Shown here: positions 44,301-51,546 of the stretch, piece after piece
Layout: every line of letters begins with the position of its first letter
Position numbering within the stretch: the stretch's first letter is position 1
The notes under the pieces: generated by a model
Seen by the model: the letters and a program-made list of their open reading frames with translations, nothing else
The model's database searches: none
What the model was told of the DNA's origin: nothing
Source: a virus
Strand: one strand, 5' to 3'
DNA length: 64,000 nt
Virus record (IMG/VR): IMGVR_UViG_3300031951_000022
Coordinates: 93,713-157,712 of that record
Made by a program: the position numbers and the translations under genes

Positions 44301-44469
44301 AGGCCCAGTCTATATCGGCCTTGATATCGCAATCAGCATACTTTGTATGCATCATGTTTTTAACTCTCTCTACGGCCTCCTTCCAAGTTTCTCGTCTGTT
44401 TTTATCTTCTAACCAACGAGCATACTTGCTAACAAATGTATAATTTTGTAGTTCTTGAAGGGCCGACAT
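41350..44469 (-). CDS. nrdJ: Class II (B12-dependent) ribonucleotide reductase with intein
   Basis: 1039 residues including an intein at 89-397. The mature enzyme would be about 730 residues, like monomeric adenosylcobalamin-dependent RTPR. CTSSYCDRLRFFQECFWLLL, then CGSGTGFSVQ, matches the class II substrate region. NPCVE (631-635) gives the Asn/Cys/Glu active-site triad. GTSSSMLGTSSGIHPHHAKR is the phosphate-binding loop. The C-terminus SCAGGACLI holds the redox Cys pair. It reduces ribonucleotides for phage DNA synthesis without oxygen and needs B12, presumably from the host. ATG 44469 follows AGGAG. A promoter lies at 44550-44578. Confidence 0.92.
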   Translation of the reverse strand: MSALQELQNYTFVSKYARWLEDKNRRETWKEAVERVKNMMHTKYADCDIKADIDWAYDMMYKKKVLGSQRALQFGGEPILKRHAKIYNCFHKNTKFVSSEGVVSFADFSNGQEITVLTHTGMWKRAKVVSGGNQELIEVTISRHNSDDTKILTTSGHDWLLNGTLQKKQTKDLNIGDELLAVPDIFNDFDYDNALPDERLYWAYGYVYGDGTKVKYKDGTYKYSMVRLCGDQIKYKYRFEELGFKNSSSLSLDGDFMAYTGTYLKTAPNPEKDEPRLIRAFVRGYLDADGELNTNYTKNIYRNIQSSNLDHIEFIRKCFPIAGVFIVSETDLTGQVTNFGTRPYTIKFRIINNIGGKSCAKFKVTNIKNTKVYDHVWCLEVEEDHSFVLANGLTTGNCTSSYCDRLRFFQECFWLLLCGSGTGFSVQKHHVAKLPTLEHNVKEGVGTKYVVDDSIEGWADALGALLSSYFSKPVEDFKEYKNTHVVFDYSNIRTKGSSLSSGVGKAPGFEPLQHGLEKIRTLLDRCVANGQKRLRPIDAYDIVMHSSDAVLSGGVRRSASLALFSPDDEEMAKAKTGNWYMENPQRARSNNSALLLKNDTTFEEFQTLMESVKEFGEPGFIWSESTEMIFNPCVEIGMWPVDEESGKSGWQGCNLSTINCSSVIDEDDFYERCKAAAIIGTLQAGFTKLEYLGDVSEKIFSREALLGVSLTGTMEKHDLVLTEKVLTKGAKIAVDTNKALAKKIDINQAARVTCLKPEGTSSSMLGTSSGIHPHHAKRYIRHVQSNILEAPYQHFKKLNPQACEKSSWSANNTDEVIKFPIEVPDGAKLKNQLPAVEMLEVVKETQKNWVNSGKNRALCTQDYLSHNVSNTVTVKPDEWDDVTKYIYDNRKYFAGISLIPQSGDKDYPQAPFTTVYTSREIVKEYGDAALWCSGLIELALNAFNNNLWAACDYVSLNQAKDNDNQDKLLFMTKMKNFAGKYFDSDIRRLTYCMKDVYNWKIYCDLFNSFKKVDYTQLAETEDNTTGIEEISCAGGACLI
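43279..44205 (-). mobile_element. Intein with LAGLIDADG homing endonuclease in the reductase
   Basis: In-frame 309-residue intein. It starts CFHKNTKF after IYN. Block B is TTSGHDWLLNG. Two LAGLIDADG-type helices are WAYGYVYGDGT (202-212) and FVRGYLDADGE (281-291). It closes with VYDHVWCLEVEEDHSFVLAN, then GLTTGN before Cys+1. The penultimate residue is Gly rather than the usual His, which often slows Asn cyclisation but is tolerated in some inteins. The endonuclease class differs from the DnaE intein. Confidence 0.92.
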
Positions 44470-44549
44470 ATTATCTCCTATTTAAAAGTGCAAGAAATCC
44501 GAGAATGACAATACTTTTGAAAGACATGTTAACCATTTCTGTATTGTCC

Positions 44550-44578
44550 ATTATACTATAATAGATGTGTAAAAACAA
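44550..44578 (-). promoter_or_regulatory. Probable promoter upstream of the reductase
   Basis: - strand TATAAT (44550-44555) with TTGTTT (44573-44578) 17 bases upstream. The -10 is perfect and the -35 keeps TTG. It lies in the 135-base gap between dCMP deaminase and reductase and would give a leader of about 70 bases. Within that leader I see nothing strongly structured. Confidence 0.45.
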
Positions 44579-44604
44579 TATCATATAAAACGCAGTTTGA
44601 TAGA

Positions 44605-45072
44605 TCATAATACACCAGTCAATTCCCTTAGCCAAGAAAGATCTGGCGTTACATAATTTATTTTGATACCGCTCATACTAACAAATGTATCAAATCTTTT
44701 TTGTGCTTCTTCATCAAAAAGGTGTGTACCATGATTATCGCTCATAAATACGGTTGATACGCCTTCTTGCCACAAGGCCATAATACAGTCGCAGCAGGAT
44801 TGTCCTGTAACATAAGCTATTCCATTATCTGGTCTAACAACACAATTAGACAAAGCATTACGCTCGGCATGTATCATCCAAGGATATTTTAGTGGCCTAA
44901 CATTAGGTAGGTCAGTATCCTTGAGTCCGCGAGGAAAGCCATTATATCCCATCCCCAACACTCTGTTGTGATTATCTGTAATAACACAACCATGTTGAGT
45001 TTGAATATCGTGACTGCGTTGCGAAACAACTTTCGCAAGTCCTAAAAAATAATCTGTCCAGATTGGGCGCAT
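44605..45072 (-). CDS. dCMP deaminase (ComE-like zinc deaminase)
   Basis: 155 residues. HAERNAL (His68, Glu70) and SCCDC (Cys93, Cys96) are the zinc and proton-transfer sites of dCMP/cytidine deaminases. GMGYNGFPRGL is the substrate-loop motif of phage dCMP deaminases. It makes dUMP for dTTP synthesis, in line with the adjacent reductase. The usual Pro before the first Cys is Ser. It starts four bases after the upstream membrane-protein gene. Confidence 0.88.
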   Translation of the reverse strand: MRPIWTDYFLGLAKVVSQRSHDIQTQHGCVITDNHNRVLGMGYNGFPRGLKDTDLPNVRPLKYPWMIHAERNALSNCVVRPDNGIAYVTGQSCCDCIMALWQEGVSTVFMSDNHGTHLFDEEAQKRFDTFVSMSGIKINYVTPDLSWLRELTGVL

Positions 45073-45076
45073 TTAA

Positions 45077-45328
45077 TCAGTTAGATTTTTCTAATAGTTT
45101 TTTATAAAATACTAATGAAGCAATTGCTCCAGCAACACCCATTATTATGCCCGCCGGTTGAAGTGGTGTCATACCCAGCAGATAGGTTATTATACCTCCA
45201 GCGTATGATCCTGCAACCCCTAAAGATATTGTTTTCCAAAAACCGAAATTCTCTTCGCCAGGAACTATACTCTTGGCAATACTACCAACAAATAATCCGT
45301 ATACACACCATATCATAATACTAAACAT
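45077..45328 (-). CDS. GlsB/YeaQ/YmgE-type small membrane protein
   Basis: 83 residues with three hydrophobic segments (4-22, 32-52, 55-74). MIWCVYGLFVGSIAKSIVPG and FWKTISLGVAGSYAGGIITY match the transglycosylase-associated GlsB/YeaQ family, small inner-membrane proteins of unknown mechanism often tied to envelope stress. First (3'-most) of a run of small membrane proteins around 45-49 kb. It overlaps the next gene by eight bases. Confidence 0.75.
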   Translation of the reverse strand: MFSIMIWCVYGLFVGSIAKSIVPGEENFGFWKTISLGVAGSYAGGIITYLLGMTPLQPAGIIMGVAGAIASLVFYKKLLEKSN

Positions 45329-45713
45329 TGGCTGCCTCCATCAGTGTTTTAAGTTCATCTTCACTAAGATTTTCACCTGTATTTAAAATAGCGTTCATCA
45401 GGTCCACACCATAAGCTTTGTATGCGTCTGGCGTGAGTTCTCTCTTGATTGCTTTTTTTATAGTTCTTTTGGTAAACCACGATCTGCGCATGGCGGTTTG
45501 TTTAATTTCGGAGCCGAAATAGTCATACTGTTGATTTTTATTTAGCAAAGAGCGCAGCTTGCTTTTGTTGCATTCTTGTAGCACTCTAATAACAGTTAAT
45601 ATAATACTGATAATCATTAATATAGCAATAACACTACCACACTTTTCAGTGCCATGATCAGGCACCTGCAATAAAACTTTTTCAGCAATATTTTTTAGTT
45701 TAATGTTATTCAT
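45321..45713 (-). CDS. Single-pass membrane protein, unknown
   Basis: 130 residues with one clear membrane segment (SVIAILMIISIILTVIRVLQ, about 27-46) and a basic helical C-terminal half containing RRSWFTKRTIKKAIKREL. I choose ATG 45713, which forms an ATGA overlap with the upstream gene. No family recognised. Part of the small-membrane-protein cluster. Confidence 0.55.
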   Translation of the reverse strand: MNNIKLKNIAEKVLLQVPDHGTEKCGSVIAILMIISIILTVIRVLQECNKSKLRSLLNKNQQYDYFGSEIKQTAMRRSWFTKRTIKKAIKRELTPDAYKAYGVDLMNAILNTGENLSEDELKTLMEAANV

Positions 45714-46021
45714 TTTTGAAATACCTTTGTTTTGCAACCATTTTCGTCGCAAGATTGTTGGGGTGTTGCGGTTTTGGGCTGTTGCTTATCTGGTTCGCAA
45801 TAGCCGCAATTCACTTTTGTAATGTCGTCTCCACTAATATACCAACCCTTACCCTTACACACTGGACAATCTTTTCTTTTATATTTGTCAGATACTTCTG
45901 TATTTTGAGCTTTAATAATACCACCCACAACAGTAACGACAGATGTGGTGGAACCTTTATATCCATAATCCCCAAAAACCAAAAGAGACCCTATTAATGT
46001 AAAGGCTAATAATTTATTCAT
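45710..46021 (-). CDS. Exported small protein with DnaJ-type zinc knuckle
   Basis: 103 residues. The N-terminus NKLLAFTLIGSLLVFGDYGY looks like a signal peptide. CPVCKGKGWYISGDDITKVN then CGYC matches the CxxCxGxGxx knuckle of DnaJ-type zinc domains. The tail has further Cys residues (SCDENGCKTK). Export into the periplasm or outer layers is likely. It overlaps the preceding 54-residue gene by eight bases. Confidence 0.6.
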   Translation of the reverse strand: MNKLLAFTLIGSLLVFGDYGYKGSTTSVVTVVGGIIKAQNTEVSDKYKRKDCPVCKGKGWYISGDDITKVNCGYCEPDKQQPKTATPQQSCDENGCKTKVFQK

Positions 46022-46178
46022 CTCTTCGTCTCCATCTTGGCTTGCGTTTTTTTTCTTCTGGTTTTGGTAGGTCTATATCTTCAAGAGACTGTGGGGCAAA
46101 AATTTTAATTAAACCAAGAACAAAGCTGGTAATAATACTTATTAACCTGTTTAATACAATTCTATCTAAGATTCTCAT
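46014..46178 (-). CDS. 54-residue membrane protein
   Basis: Short gene starting ATG 46178 in a perfect ATGA overlap with the protease stop and overlapping the next gene by eight bases. The product has a hydrophobic N-terminal helix (IVLNRLISIITSFVLGLIKI) and a basic tail (PEEKKRKPRWRRRDE). The two tight overlaps support it as real. A hydrophobic helix plus a basic cytoplasmic tail is holin-like, but the function is only inferred. Confidence 0.65.
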   Translation of the reverse strand: MRILDRIVLNRLISIITSFVLGLIKIFAPQSLEDIDLPKPEEKKRKPRWRRRDE

Positions 46179-47101
46179 AAATAATCCTCAAAACCATAAG
46201 AGGGTAGTTTTTGCACAGGGAATCCGTCAAAATTACTAAAAGCATAGCTGCCATCTTGAGCTAACATTCCAGCAGCAACTTCTGCACGAATTAAAAAAGA
46301 ACCATCTGGGATTGGACCCCAATCTGGGTGTCCACCATCATTCCATTTACCCCAACTATTTTGGACCAAGAATAATGGCTCACTACCAGTATCGTCACAC
46401 GCTATCCAAGCCATACAATGAGCCCAGCTACCACTAGGATTAGCTATGCCCTTCTTATCTCTCTTGTGAGTAAAACCATAATTAGAACAGACGGCTAATC
46501 CATAACCGTTAGCTAATGCGTCTCTGGCTTCTTCAATAGTTTTAATTAATGATACCGTTTTAATTTGGTGATCATTAGCTAAATCTATAACCTTATCTGG
46601 TAGACCTCTACCACCCCATCCTGCTCCTAAATTACCATTATACTTACTTAAATCAATAACGCCTTTATAGTCCTTACGTACTAAAACGCCACCAATTTTA
46701 GATACAAATTCTGCTGCTCTAGAACAACTCATTCCTTGTCCAGCCCAACCTCTGGCTCCATAAATAGCTTCTGTTGCGCCTCTTGCTATCCAAGACTCTC
46801 TTTCTCCATCGATATCTATCTCTACGGCTCTACTAATATCGCAAGCATTACGTGTTCCGTGAGACACACAATCTCCTGTTGTTTGTCTTTCGTTATACGG
46901 ATTTTTGTCAAACTTCAACACACTCTTGTATGGGGTAGATAGTTTACCTTTACCGCTATTCTTAATTTTTTTACTAGCGGCTCCAAATAATGGATATTTA
47001 GAAGTTTCCATTAAATGATCAAAAATCTGTTGTTCCCAAATACAACCAGAAAAACCTTTGCGATAATTATTATAGAGTTCTTGTGGAGATAATCTTGCCA
47101 T
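46175..47101 (-). CDS. Papain-like (C1A) cysteine protease
   Basis: 308 residues. Catalytic Cys78 is in TTGDCVSHGTRNA, His228 in SGSWAHCMAWIACDD, and Asn248 in FLVQNSWGKWNDGG, with Gln73 as oxyanion residue. The order Gln-Cys-His-Asn and spacing fit the papain fold. There is no clear signal peptide. It lies among genes for small membrane or exported proteins (45-49 kb), suggesting a job on the host envelope or in virion entry. This is unusual, as lysis enzymes are normally murein hydrolases. TAATG overlap with the upstream gene. Confidence 0.8.
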   Translation of the reverse strand: MARLSPQELYNNYRKGFSGCIWEQQIFDHLMETSKYPLFGAASKKIKNSGKGKLSTPYKSVLKFDKNPYNERQTTGDCVSHGTRNACDISRAVEIDIDGERESWIARGATEAIYGARGWAGQGMSCSRAAEFVSKIGGVLVRKDYKGVIDLSKYNGNLGAGWGGRGLPDKVIDLANDHQIKTVSLIKTIEEARDALANGYGLAVCSNYGFTHKRDKKGIANPSGSWAHCMAWIACDDTGSEPLFLVQNSWGKWNDGGHPDWGPIPDGSFLIRAEVAAGMLAQDGSYAFSNFDGFPVQKLPSYGFEDYL

Positions 47102-47604
47102 TATTTACTCCCCTCATAGCAAGCCCATGCTAATGCTTTGAATCCATCCACAGCCTTTTCTCTTAGTTCTTCGTTTAATAAAACGTGATCGTCTCCAATA
47201 GCTTCTATCACAAGAGACTGGGCTGCTTTAGGAAGATCAGGATATTTACCTTTGATATCTAGCTGTAGCATTAAACCAGCAAGTCTATTTGCTTGTCTAA
47301 TCTCATCAGTATTTTTAATGACTTCATTCTCATTAGTTAGTGAAATTAATGTAGCCATATCATTATACAACCCGGCTAGTCTTTTAGCGTCCATTCTTCT
47401 ATCTGCACTAATAGATAGTGCCTGAATAACGTCGTTAGCCTTTACTCTGAGTTCAGGAGTTTTGGGTTCTGGTAAATTAAGCTCGTCTACTACCACAACC
47501 TGTGGCTTGGGACCAAGAGGAATATTAATATTCTCTAGACTGGGCTTAAATATACCAATTGCCACTAAAACAGCTGCAACTATTAATAACCATTTATTAT
47601 TCAT
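47101..47604 (-). CDS. Membrane-anchored protein, unknown
   Basis: 167 residues. An N-terminal membrane anchor (KWLLIVAAVLVAIGIF) is followed by a Pro-rich stalk with PKPQVVVVDELNLPEPK and a helical domain. It ends with HVLLNEELREKAVDGFKALA. A single anchor with the bulk outside is suggested. ATGA overlap with the next upstream gene. No family recognised. Confidence 0.55.
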   Translation of the reverse strand: MNNKWLLIVAAVLVAIGIFKPSLENINIPLGPKPQVVVVDELNLPEPKTPELRVKANDVIQALSISADRRMDAKRLAGLYNDMATLISLTNENEVIKNTDEIRQANRLAGLMLQLDIKGKYPDLPKAAQSLVIEAIGDDHVLLNEELREKAVDGFKALAWACYEGSK

Positions 47605-48005
47605 ACAATATCCTTTCCCTTACCCTTTGCACATACAACTGGACTAATATACGGAAACATCTCATCAGCCACTCTTACAGCCTCTTCACAGCCGCTTTGA
47701 AAAGCCAAGTCTCTAGTTTGTTTCCACGAGACAATTAACTTGAAAAAGATGTCCTCTTTATCTGCTTCGGTAATAACCACTGGCTTAACAGGTGGGACCA
47801 CTACTGTATCCGCAACTGTTACTTGTGGCTTAACATTATTTAGTACAGACTTTGCACGACCAATAACAGATGCTAATAATGTTTGAATGGGACTAAGTTT
47901 ATTTTTAAACATAACCCATACAACCAAACCCACACCCGCATATAGGGCCAAGTCTGTTGTGCTTAAACTACTACTAAACTGATCGAAACTTTCTGTAAAG
48001 TTCAT
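47601..48005 (-). CDS. Membrane-anchored protein, unknown
   Basis: 134 residues with a hydrophobic segment (LALYAGVGLVVWVMF, about 18-32), then a Val/Pro-rich linker (TVVVPPVKPVVITEADK) and a helical C-terminus with two Cys. The layout mirrors the neighbouring 167-residue protein, so the two may work as a pair. ATG 48005 follows AGAGGA. Confidence 0.5.
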   Translation of the reverse strand: MNFTESFDQFSSSLSTTDLALYAGVGLVVWVMFKNKLSPIQTLLASVIGRAKSVLNNVKPQVTVADTVVVPPVKPVVITEADKEDIFFKLIVSWKQTRDLAFQSGCEEAVRVADEMFPYISPVVCAKGKGKDIV

Positions 48006-48015
48006 ATTAATCCTC

Positions 48016-48438
48016 TTATTTTTCAGAAATCTTTGGTGTCACATTTTCTGCATTAGGATCACTATCTTTGCTTGGAAAAACACCAGTATCTTTGAATGTT
48101 GTTACCATAGCATCGATTGTTGATCCTACTAGTATCATCAAAAACGCTTTGACATACTTATGTATAATAGGTTCTACAAGAGTTGGAACAAAGGGAATAT
48201 CTATCACAATAAATACGCTGTCATAAAACCTAGATAAAATTTCCATCGCCACCGCTTTTTTATCTTTACCAGCTACGCCAACAGCGGTTACTTCAATAGC
48301 CTGAACGATTTTGGCTACGGCTAATTGTAAAACTTTCCACGCTTGTGATACTGCGACTATTCTAACTTCCTTGAGGGCGTTTTTTGCTTCTAGGATTAGG
48401 CTTTCGAGTTCTGGTTTTAGTAGTTCTAATAATGTCAT
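48016..48438 (-). CDS. Unknown helical protein with hydrophobic C-terminal segments
   Basis: 140 residues. LLELLKPELESLILEAKNAL begins an amphipathic helical region. FVPTLVEPIIHKYVKAFLMI then LVGSTIDAM are hydrophobic. ATG 48438 has GGAG upstream. It overlaps the holin-like gene by 77 bases in another frame, which is long but both starts look good. Likely a membrane-associated partner in the same cluster. Confidence 0.5.
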   Translation of the reverse strand: MTLLELLKPELESLILEAKNALKEVRIVAVSQAWKVLQLAVAKIVQAIEVTAVGVAGKDKKAVAMEILSRFYDSVFIVIDIPFVPTLVEPIIHKYVKAFLMILVGSTIDAMVTTFKDTGVFPSKDSDPNAENVTPKISEK

Positions 48439-48721
48439 CTTTTTTTCTCCTGTTATTAACGGTATTGGCTACTTCTCTTTCTTCTGTTGATGCTGTGTTC
48501 CACCAAGTTTGCTTAATGGCATTTCTACTGCTTATATATTTGTATAGCAGTGTGAGCTGCCCAATGATTAGTATTAGAGCTTCTAGTCCTTTGCTTGTTT
48601 CTTGAATAAGATCTTCTTTTTGGTCTACGTTATCCAATAAGCCTACTAGGTATAGTCCACTAAAAACAAAGCTGACTAATGTAAACCAAAATTCGCTTGT
48701 TCTATAACCGGGCTTAATCAT
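48362..48721 (-). CDS. Putative holin-like membrane protein
   Basis: 119 residues. It begins KPGYRTSEFWFTLVSFVFSG, a start I recall from small phage holin-type proteins (YxTSEFW). Two membrane segments (about 10-30 and 46-64) are followed by a very basic tail (RTTKTRTRKPNPRSKKR). The order fits a class II holin-like topology. Function is inferred. Confidence 0.55.
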   Translation of the reverse strand: MIKPGYRTSEFWFTLVSFVFSGLYLVGLLDNVDQKEDLIQETSKGLEALILIIGQLTLLYKYISSRNAIKQTWWNTASTEEREVANTVNNRRKKDDIIRTTKTRTRKPNPRSKKRPQGS

Positions 48722-48732
48722 TAATACACCCT

Positions 48733-49053
48733 TTATGTTCTTTCGATTCTTTCTTCTAAAGCTTCTAGGGTTTTCCCCAGAGTTGCTATCTGAACTTTAA
48801 GTTCGGTCATTACTTCTGTGTTACGCTGCAAAGCCATAGACAAAGCTGCTTGAGTTTCTTTGTTTACGGCCAATCTCTCCATTATAAATTGACGGTCTTG
48901 TAAATAAGGAGATTTTGTTTCGATCATATCTGCAACTTCCGCTTTGGTTGCCATATTTTTCCCTATAGTAAACCAAAAACCAAGCATAGTGACTATAATA
49001 CCAATGCTTGTTGTTGCAAGACTTTCCCAAAAATGTATTATAGTATCACTCAT
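48733..49053 (-). CDS. Membrane protein with coiled-coil tail
   Basis: 106 residues. It starts MSDTIIHFWESLATTSIGII then a membrane helix (VTMLGFWFTIG). The rest is a heptad-like helix (AALSMALQRNTEVMTELKVQ ... LEALEERIERT). I use ATG 49053 (AAGG ten bases upstream) rather than 49092. The arrangement resembles small spanin- or holin-accessory proteins, but no family is certain. Confidence 0.55.
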   Translation of the reverse strand: MSDTIIHFWESLATTSIGIIVTMLGFWFTIGKNMATKAEVADMIETKSPYLQDRQFIMERLAVNKETQAALSMALQRNTEVMTELKVQIATLGKTLEALEERIERT

Positions 49054-49151
49054 AGATTGTTGCCTTTCTAAGCGAAAGAAAAAAGCCACCATACCTGTTA
49101 CAGTATCATGGCTTCTTCCGTTATAGCCTTTAAAAATTAGTAAATAATTAA

Positions 49152-49721
49152 TTAGTAATTAGTTTTAGCCTTGTAGTTATCGTTATATGGTGTGGTGTTG
49201 CCACGCATATATGTTAGTTCGCCAGGGACGGAGCCGGTTGGCGTTGCGGCTTCGTCTGTTGCGAAGGTGTCTACTTGTACTTGTGGATAACCAGCATCAA
49301 ATGTGTTGGTTACTCTGTTGTACTTGTTTTGTCTAATAGCTGAAGTAAACTTACGAGTACGAACAACCTCTAACTTATTTATACTACGAATAGTATCTCC
49401 ATCATTACCGGTTGTTTTGATAGCATTGTTGCTAACACCGGCTAGTTCTGATGTGATAAGACTGGAAATTGGCTTGACATGATTGTGGGCAAATTCTCCA
49501 GCAGATACTGCCTTACTGGCGTAGTCTTGAAGAGTTGTTACGTCCTCAACAACTACTGAACCAAACACACCCACTGAGGGTGTTGGAGTGGCAACACTAT
49601 CGGCAACACCAGAGATAACTGATCCATTGGCCTTGATTGTGCCATTAGCGTTATTAACCTCTAGATAAGAACCGTAGCCGTTGCCTGTTAAAGATGAATT
49701 ATTGACTTGTACTGTGGCCAT
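49152..49721 (-). CDS. Probable virion surface/decoration protein
   Basis: 189 residues, Thr/Asn/Gly/Val-rich, beta-like, with no Cys or membrane segment. It opens ATVQVNNSSLTGNGYGSYLE and ends with TYMRGNTTPYNDNYKAK. Composition fits a secreted-free structural protein that assembles in many copies. Its neighbours are non-structural proteins on one side and membrane proteins on the other. No family recognised. Confidence 0.4.
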   Translation of the reverse strand: MATVQVNNSSLTGNGYGSYLEVNNANGTIKANGSVISGVADSVATPTPSVGVFGSVVVEDVTTLQDYASKAVSAGEFAHNHVKPISSLITSELAGVSNNAIKTTGNDGDTIRSINKLEVVRTRKFTSAIRQNKYNRVTNTFDAGYPQVQVDTFATDEAATPTGSVPGELTYMRGNTTPYNDNYKAKTNY

Positions 49722-49775
49722 TATGCTACTCCATAATAATTATTGGGAAACTGCCGTTATCCAGATAATACACCA

Positions 49776-50438
49776 CTATTTGTCTTTGTGTACAGAATTA
49801 AATCTCATTAGGTTCTTTAGACTGTTTATAGATGTTGTTCTTAGTCCAAAAAGGCCGGATTTATTGATGGTGTCAAAATGTTTATCTGTCCATATATTGC
49901 CGGTAGACAAAACATTCAAATCTTTTGAGTTTTGATGCAGAAAAATGGAAGCTAGGATATTATCGGCTAAATTATCTATAAAATAGCCACTAGATGGATA
50001 AACGTGAGTGATATTGAACTGATCAAAAATTTCACATATTTTTTTGAGACAGTGGTGGTCGAATACTCTATATTCTAGTATATATCTAATTTCTATGCTA
50101 TTAGCAGCTGTATATTCTTGTATAAGCTTAATATCTTCTCTAATTTTTTCATATTTTCTATTGGTCGCTAGATTTTGTGGCATAGAAACATCTATTGCCT
50201 TGGCCCCCATCTTATGGGCCTGTTCTATAGCAAATCTTCTGGTTTTAATATCAGATATACCCAAAGGATAATCAATCAGACAGGAAAGAGTAGTGTCACT
50301 TGGGATGATATTTTTGTGTTTTAATAGATAATATGGAAGAGTAATACTATTTATAGGATACTTGCAGACCTCGACCAAGAGGGATTTCGCTTCTGCATCA
50401 GTAATATCTGTATGGATAACAGCGAAATCAATATACAT
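49776..50438 (-). CDS. DeoC-like aldolase-fold protein lacking the Schiff-base lysine
   Basis: 220 residues with an alpha/beta-barrel pattern like deoxyribose-phosphate aldolase. The barrel Asp is kept (GAKAIDVSMPQN), but the strand that should read VKTSTGF here reads VYPSSGYF, so the Lys that forms the Schiff base is absent, and the second Lys strand reads VLSTGN. Thus aldolase chemistry is unlikely or different. It starts one base after the ClpP-like gene stop. Its role next to a protease and structural genes is unknown. Confidence 0.5.
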   Translation of the reverse strand: MYIDFAVIHTDITDAEAKSLLVEVCKYPINSITLPYYLLKHKNIIPSDTTLSCLIDYPLGISDIKTRRFAIEQAHKMGAKAIDVSMPQNLATNRKYEKIREDIKLIQEYTAANSIEIRYILEYRVFDHHCLKKICEIFDQFNITHVYPSSGYFIDNLADNILASIFLHQNSKDLNVLSTGNIWTDKHFDTINKSGLFGLRTTSINSLKNLMRFNSVHKDK

Positions 50439-50439
50439 A

Positions 50440-51114
50440 CTATTTTAGTTTCTTTAGTAAATTTTTAATGTAGTCTATATTTGGATATTTTTTTGTACCT
50501 AAAACACCATCTGCAAAACCATATCTTACAGCCTCTTCTGACGTCAAAATCCAATCTCTTTTTGTGGCTAATTGCGTCACAATATGTTTTCGTGCAATCA
50601 TTCTTTTCCAATTTTTTTCTTTACTAATACTACTATTTATACACCTATCGGTAAAGATATCTATCATCTTTTCGCTTTCTTTTTCGCTCCATTGCACTGT
50701 GCTTAGGGCTGCTTTATGTTCATTATCAATACTTAAAGACCCATAGTGTATAAGAAAGTTGGTATTCGAACTCAATATTCTTAAATCGGCCGCTTGCAGC
50801 AAAACGCTGCTGCTAGATTCTACCTTAGCATAAGCGACAATACATACTTTACTTTTACTATTTTTTATGTTGTCGTAAATGCCAAGACAATCTTGCCAAT
50901 CTCCACCCGGTAAGTGCATATGTACTAAGATAGGGTCTAAAGATATAGTGTTTAAATATCTTAGATTTTTTTCAAAAAGAATAGCGGATCTATAGTCCAC
51001 ACCAGACTCTTCGTTTTCAGAAGAAAAGTAAGAATGTAAATATAGTTCTCTATTTTCTATATCAATATTATAATCATGAATATTGCTGAGAGTATTATTA
51101 TTGTTGATTGTCAT
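50440..51114 (-). CDS. ClpP-like serine protease
   Basis: 224 residues of ClpP/SppA fold. HMHLPGGDWQDCLGIYDNI is the Gly-Gly oxyanion strand. Ser100 within KVESSSSVLLQAAD aligns with the catalytic Ser. His123 (FLIHYGS) and Asp187 (KRDWILTSEEAVRYGFADG) complete the triad. Phage ClpP-like proteases often mature the prohead, but no capsid gene is seen here to confirm it. It overlaps the upstream gene by 17 bases. Confidence 0.75.
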   Translation of the reverse strand: MTINNNNTLSNIHDYNIDIENRELYLHSYFSSENEESGVDYRSAILFEKNLRYLNTISLDPILVHMHLPGGDWQDCLGIYDNIKNSKSKVCIVAYAKVESSSSVLLQAADLRILSSNTNFLIHYGSLSIDNEHKAALSTVQWSEKESEKMIDIFTDRCINSSISKEKNWKRMIARKHIVTQLATKRDWILTSEEAVRYGFADGVLGTKKYPNIDYIKNLLKKLK

Positions 51115-51544
51115 ATGTTTTGTCTAGTGTAGAATAAATGGTGTCATTTATTAGCTTCATTGTTTCTGAGTCCGTAAAACATTTACCGATAGCTACACGA
51201 AATCTATAGCGTGTAAAAATGTCTAAAATTTCTACGCCGTCACATTTTTCTATAATACTTTTGATTGGTCCGGTAATACTAAAGTTGGTGTGGCCGAGCC
51301 AAAAATTAAAAATTTTACTGGATGCCGTATGTTCATTGTATGGAATTAATCCTAATGGACTTGCGATTACTCTTACAGGTTTGTTATTAGACGTTTTAAC
51401 GATTTCGTCTCCGTCTTCTTCCTGCATATCATCCATCAGGTCTTCTATATCATGAATATCATTATTGTAATCTCTCCATTTGGCTTCGTCAGTATCTTCT
51501 CCAAACGGATCCATCCATTTTTCCCACATTATTAATGGTTTCAT
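51098..51544 (-). CDS. Unknown acidic phage protein
   Basis: 148 residues. It begins KPLIMWEKWMDPFGEDTDEA, then an acidic stretch (DIEDLMDDMQEEDGDEI), then a small mixed fold with FNFWLGHTNFSITGPIKSII. ATG 51544 follows AAAGGA. The acidic N-terminus could contact a basic partner. It lies two bases after the next gene's start region and is translationally linked to the ClpP-like gene. Confidence 0.5.
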   Translation of the reverse strand: MKPLIMWEKWMDPFGEDTDEAKWRDYNNDIHDIEDLMDDMQEEDGDEIVKTSNNKPVRVIASPLGLIPYNEHTASSKIFNFWLGHTNFSITGPIKSIIEKCDGVEILDIFTRYRFRVAIGKCFTDSETMKLINDTIYSTLDKTYDNQQ

Positions 51545-51546
51545 TT

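Noticed and set aside
41350-44469. Class I or III ribonucleotide reductase
   Set aside because: The sequence matches the monomeric B12-dependent form, with no partner subunit or glycyl-radical motif nearby.
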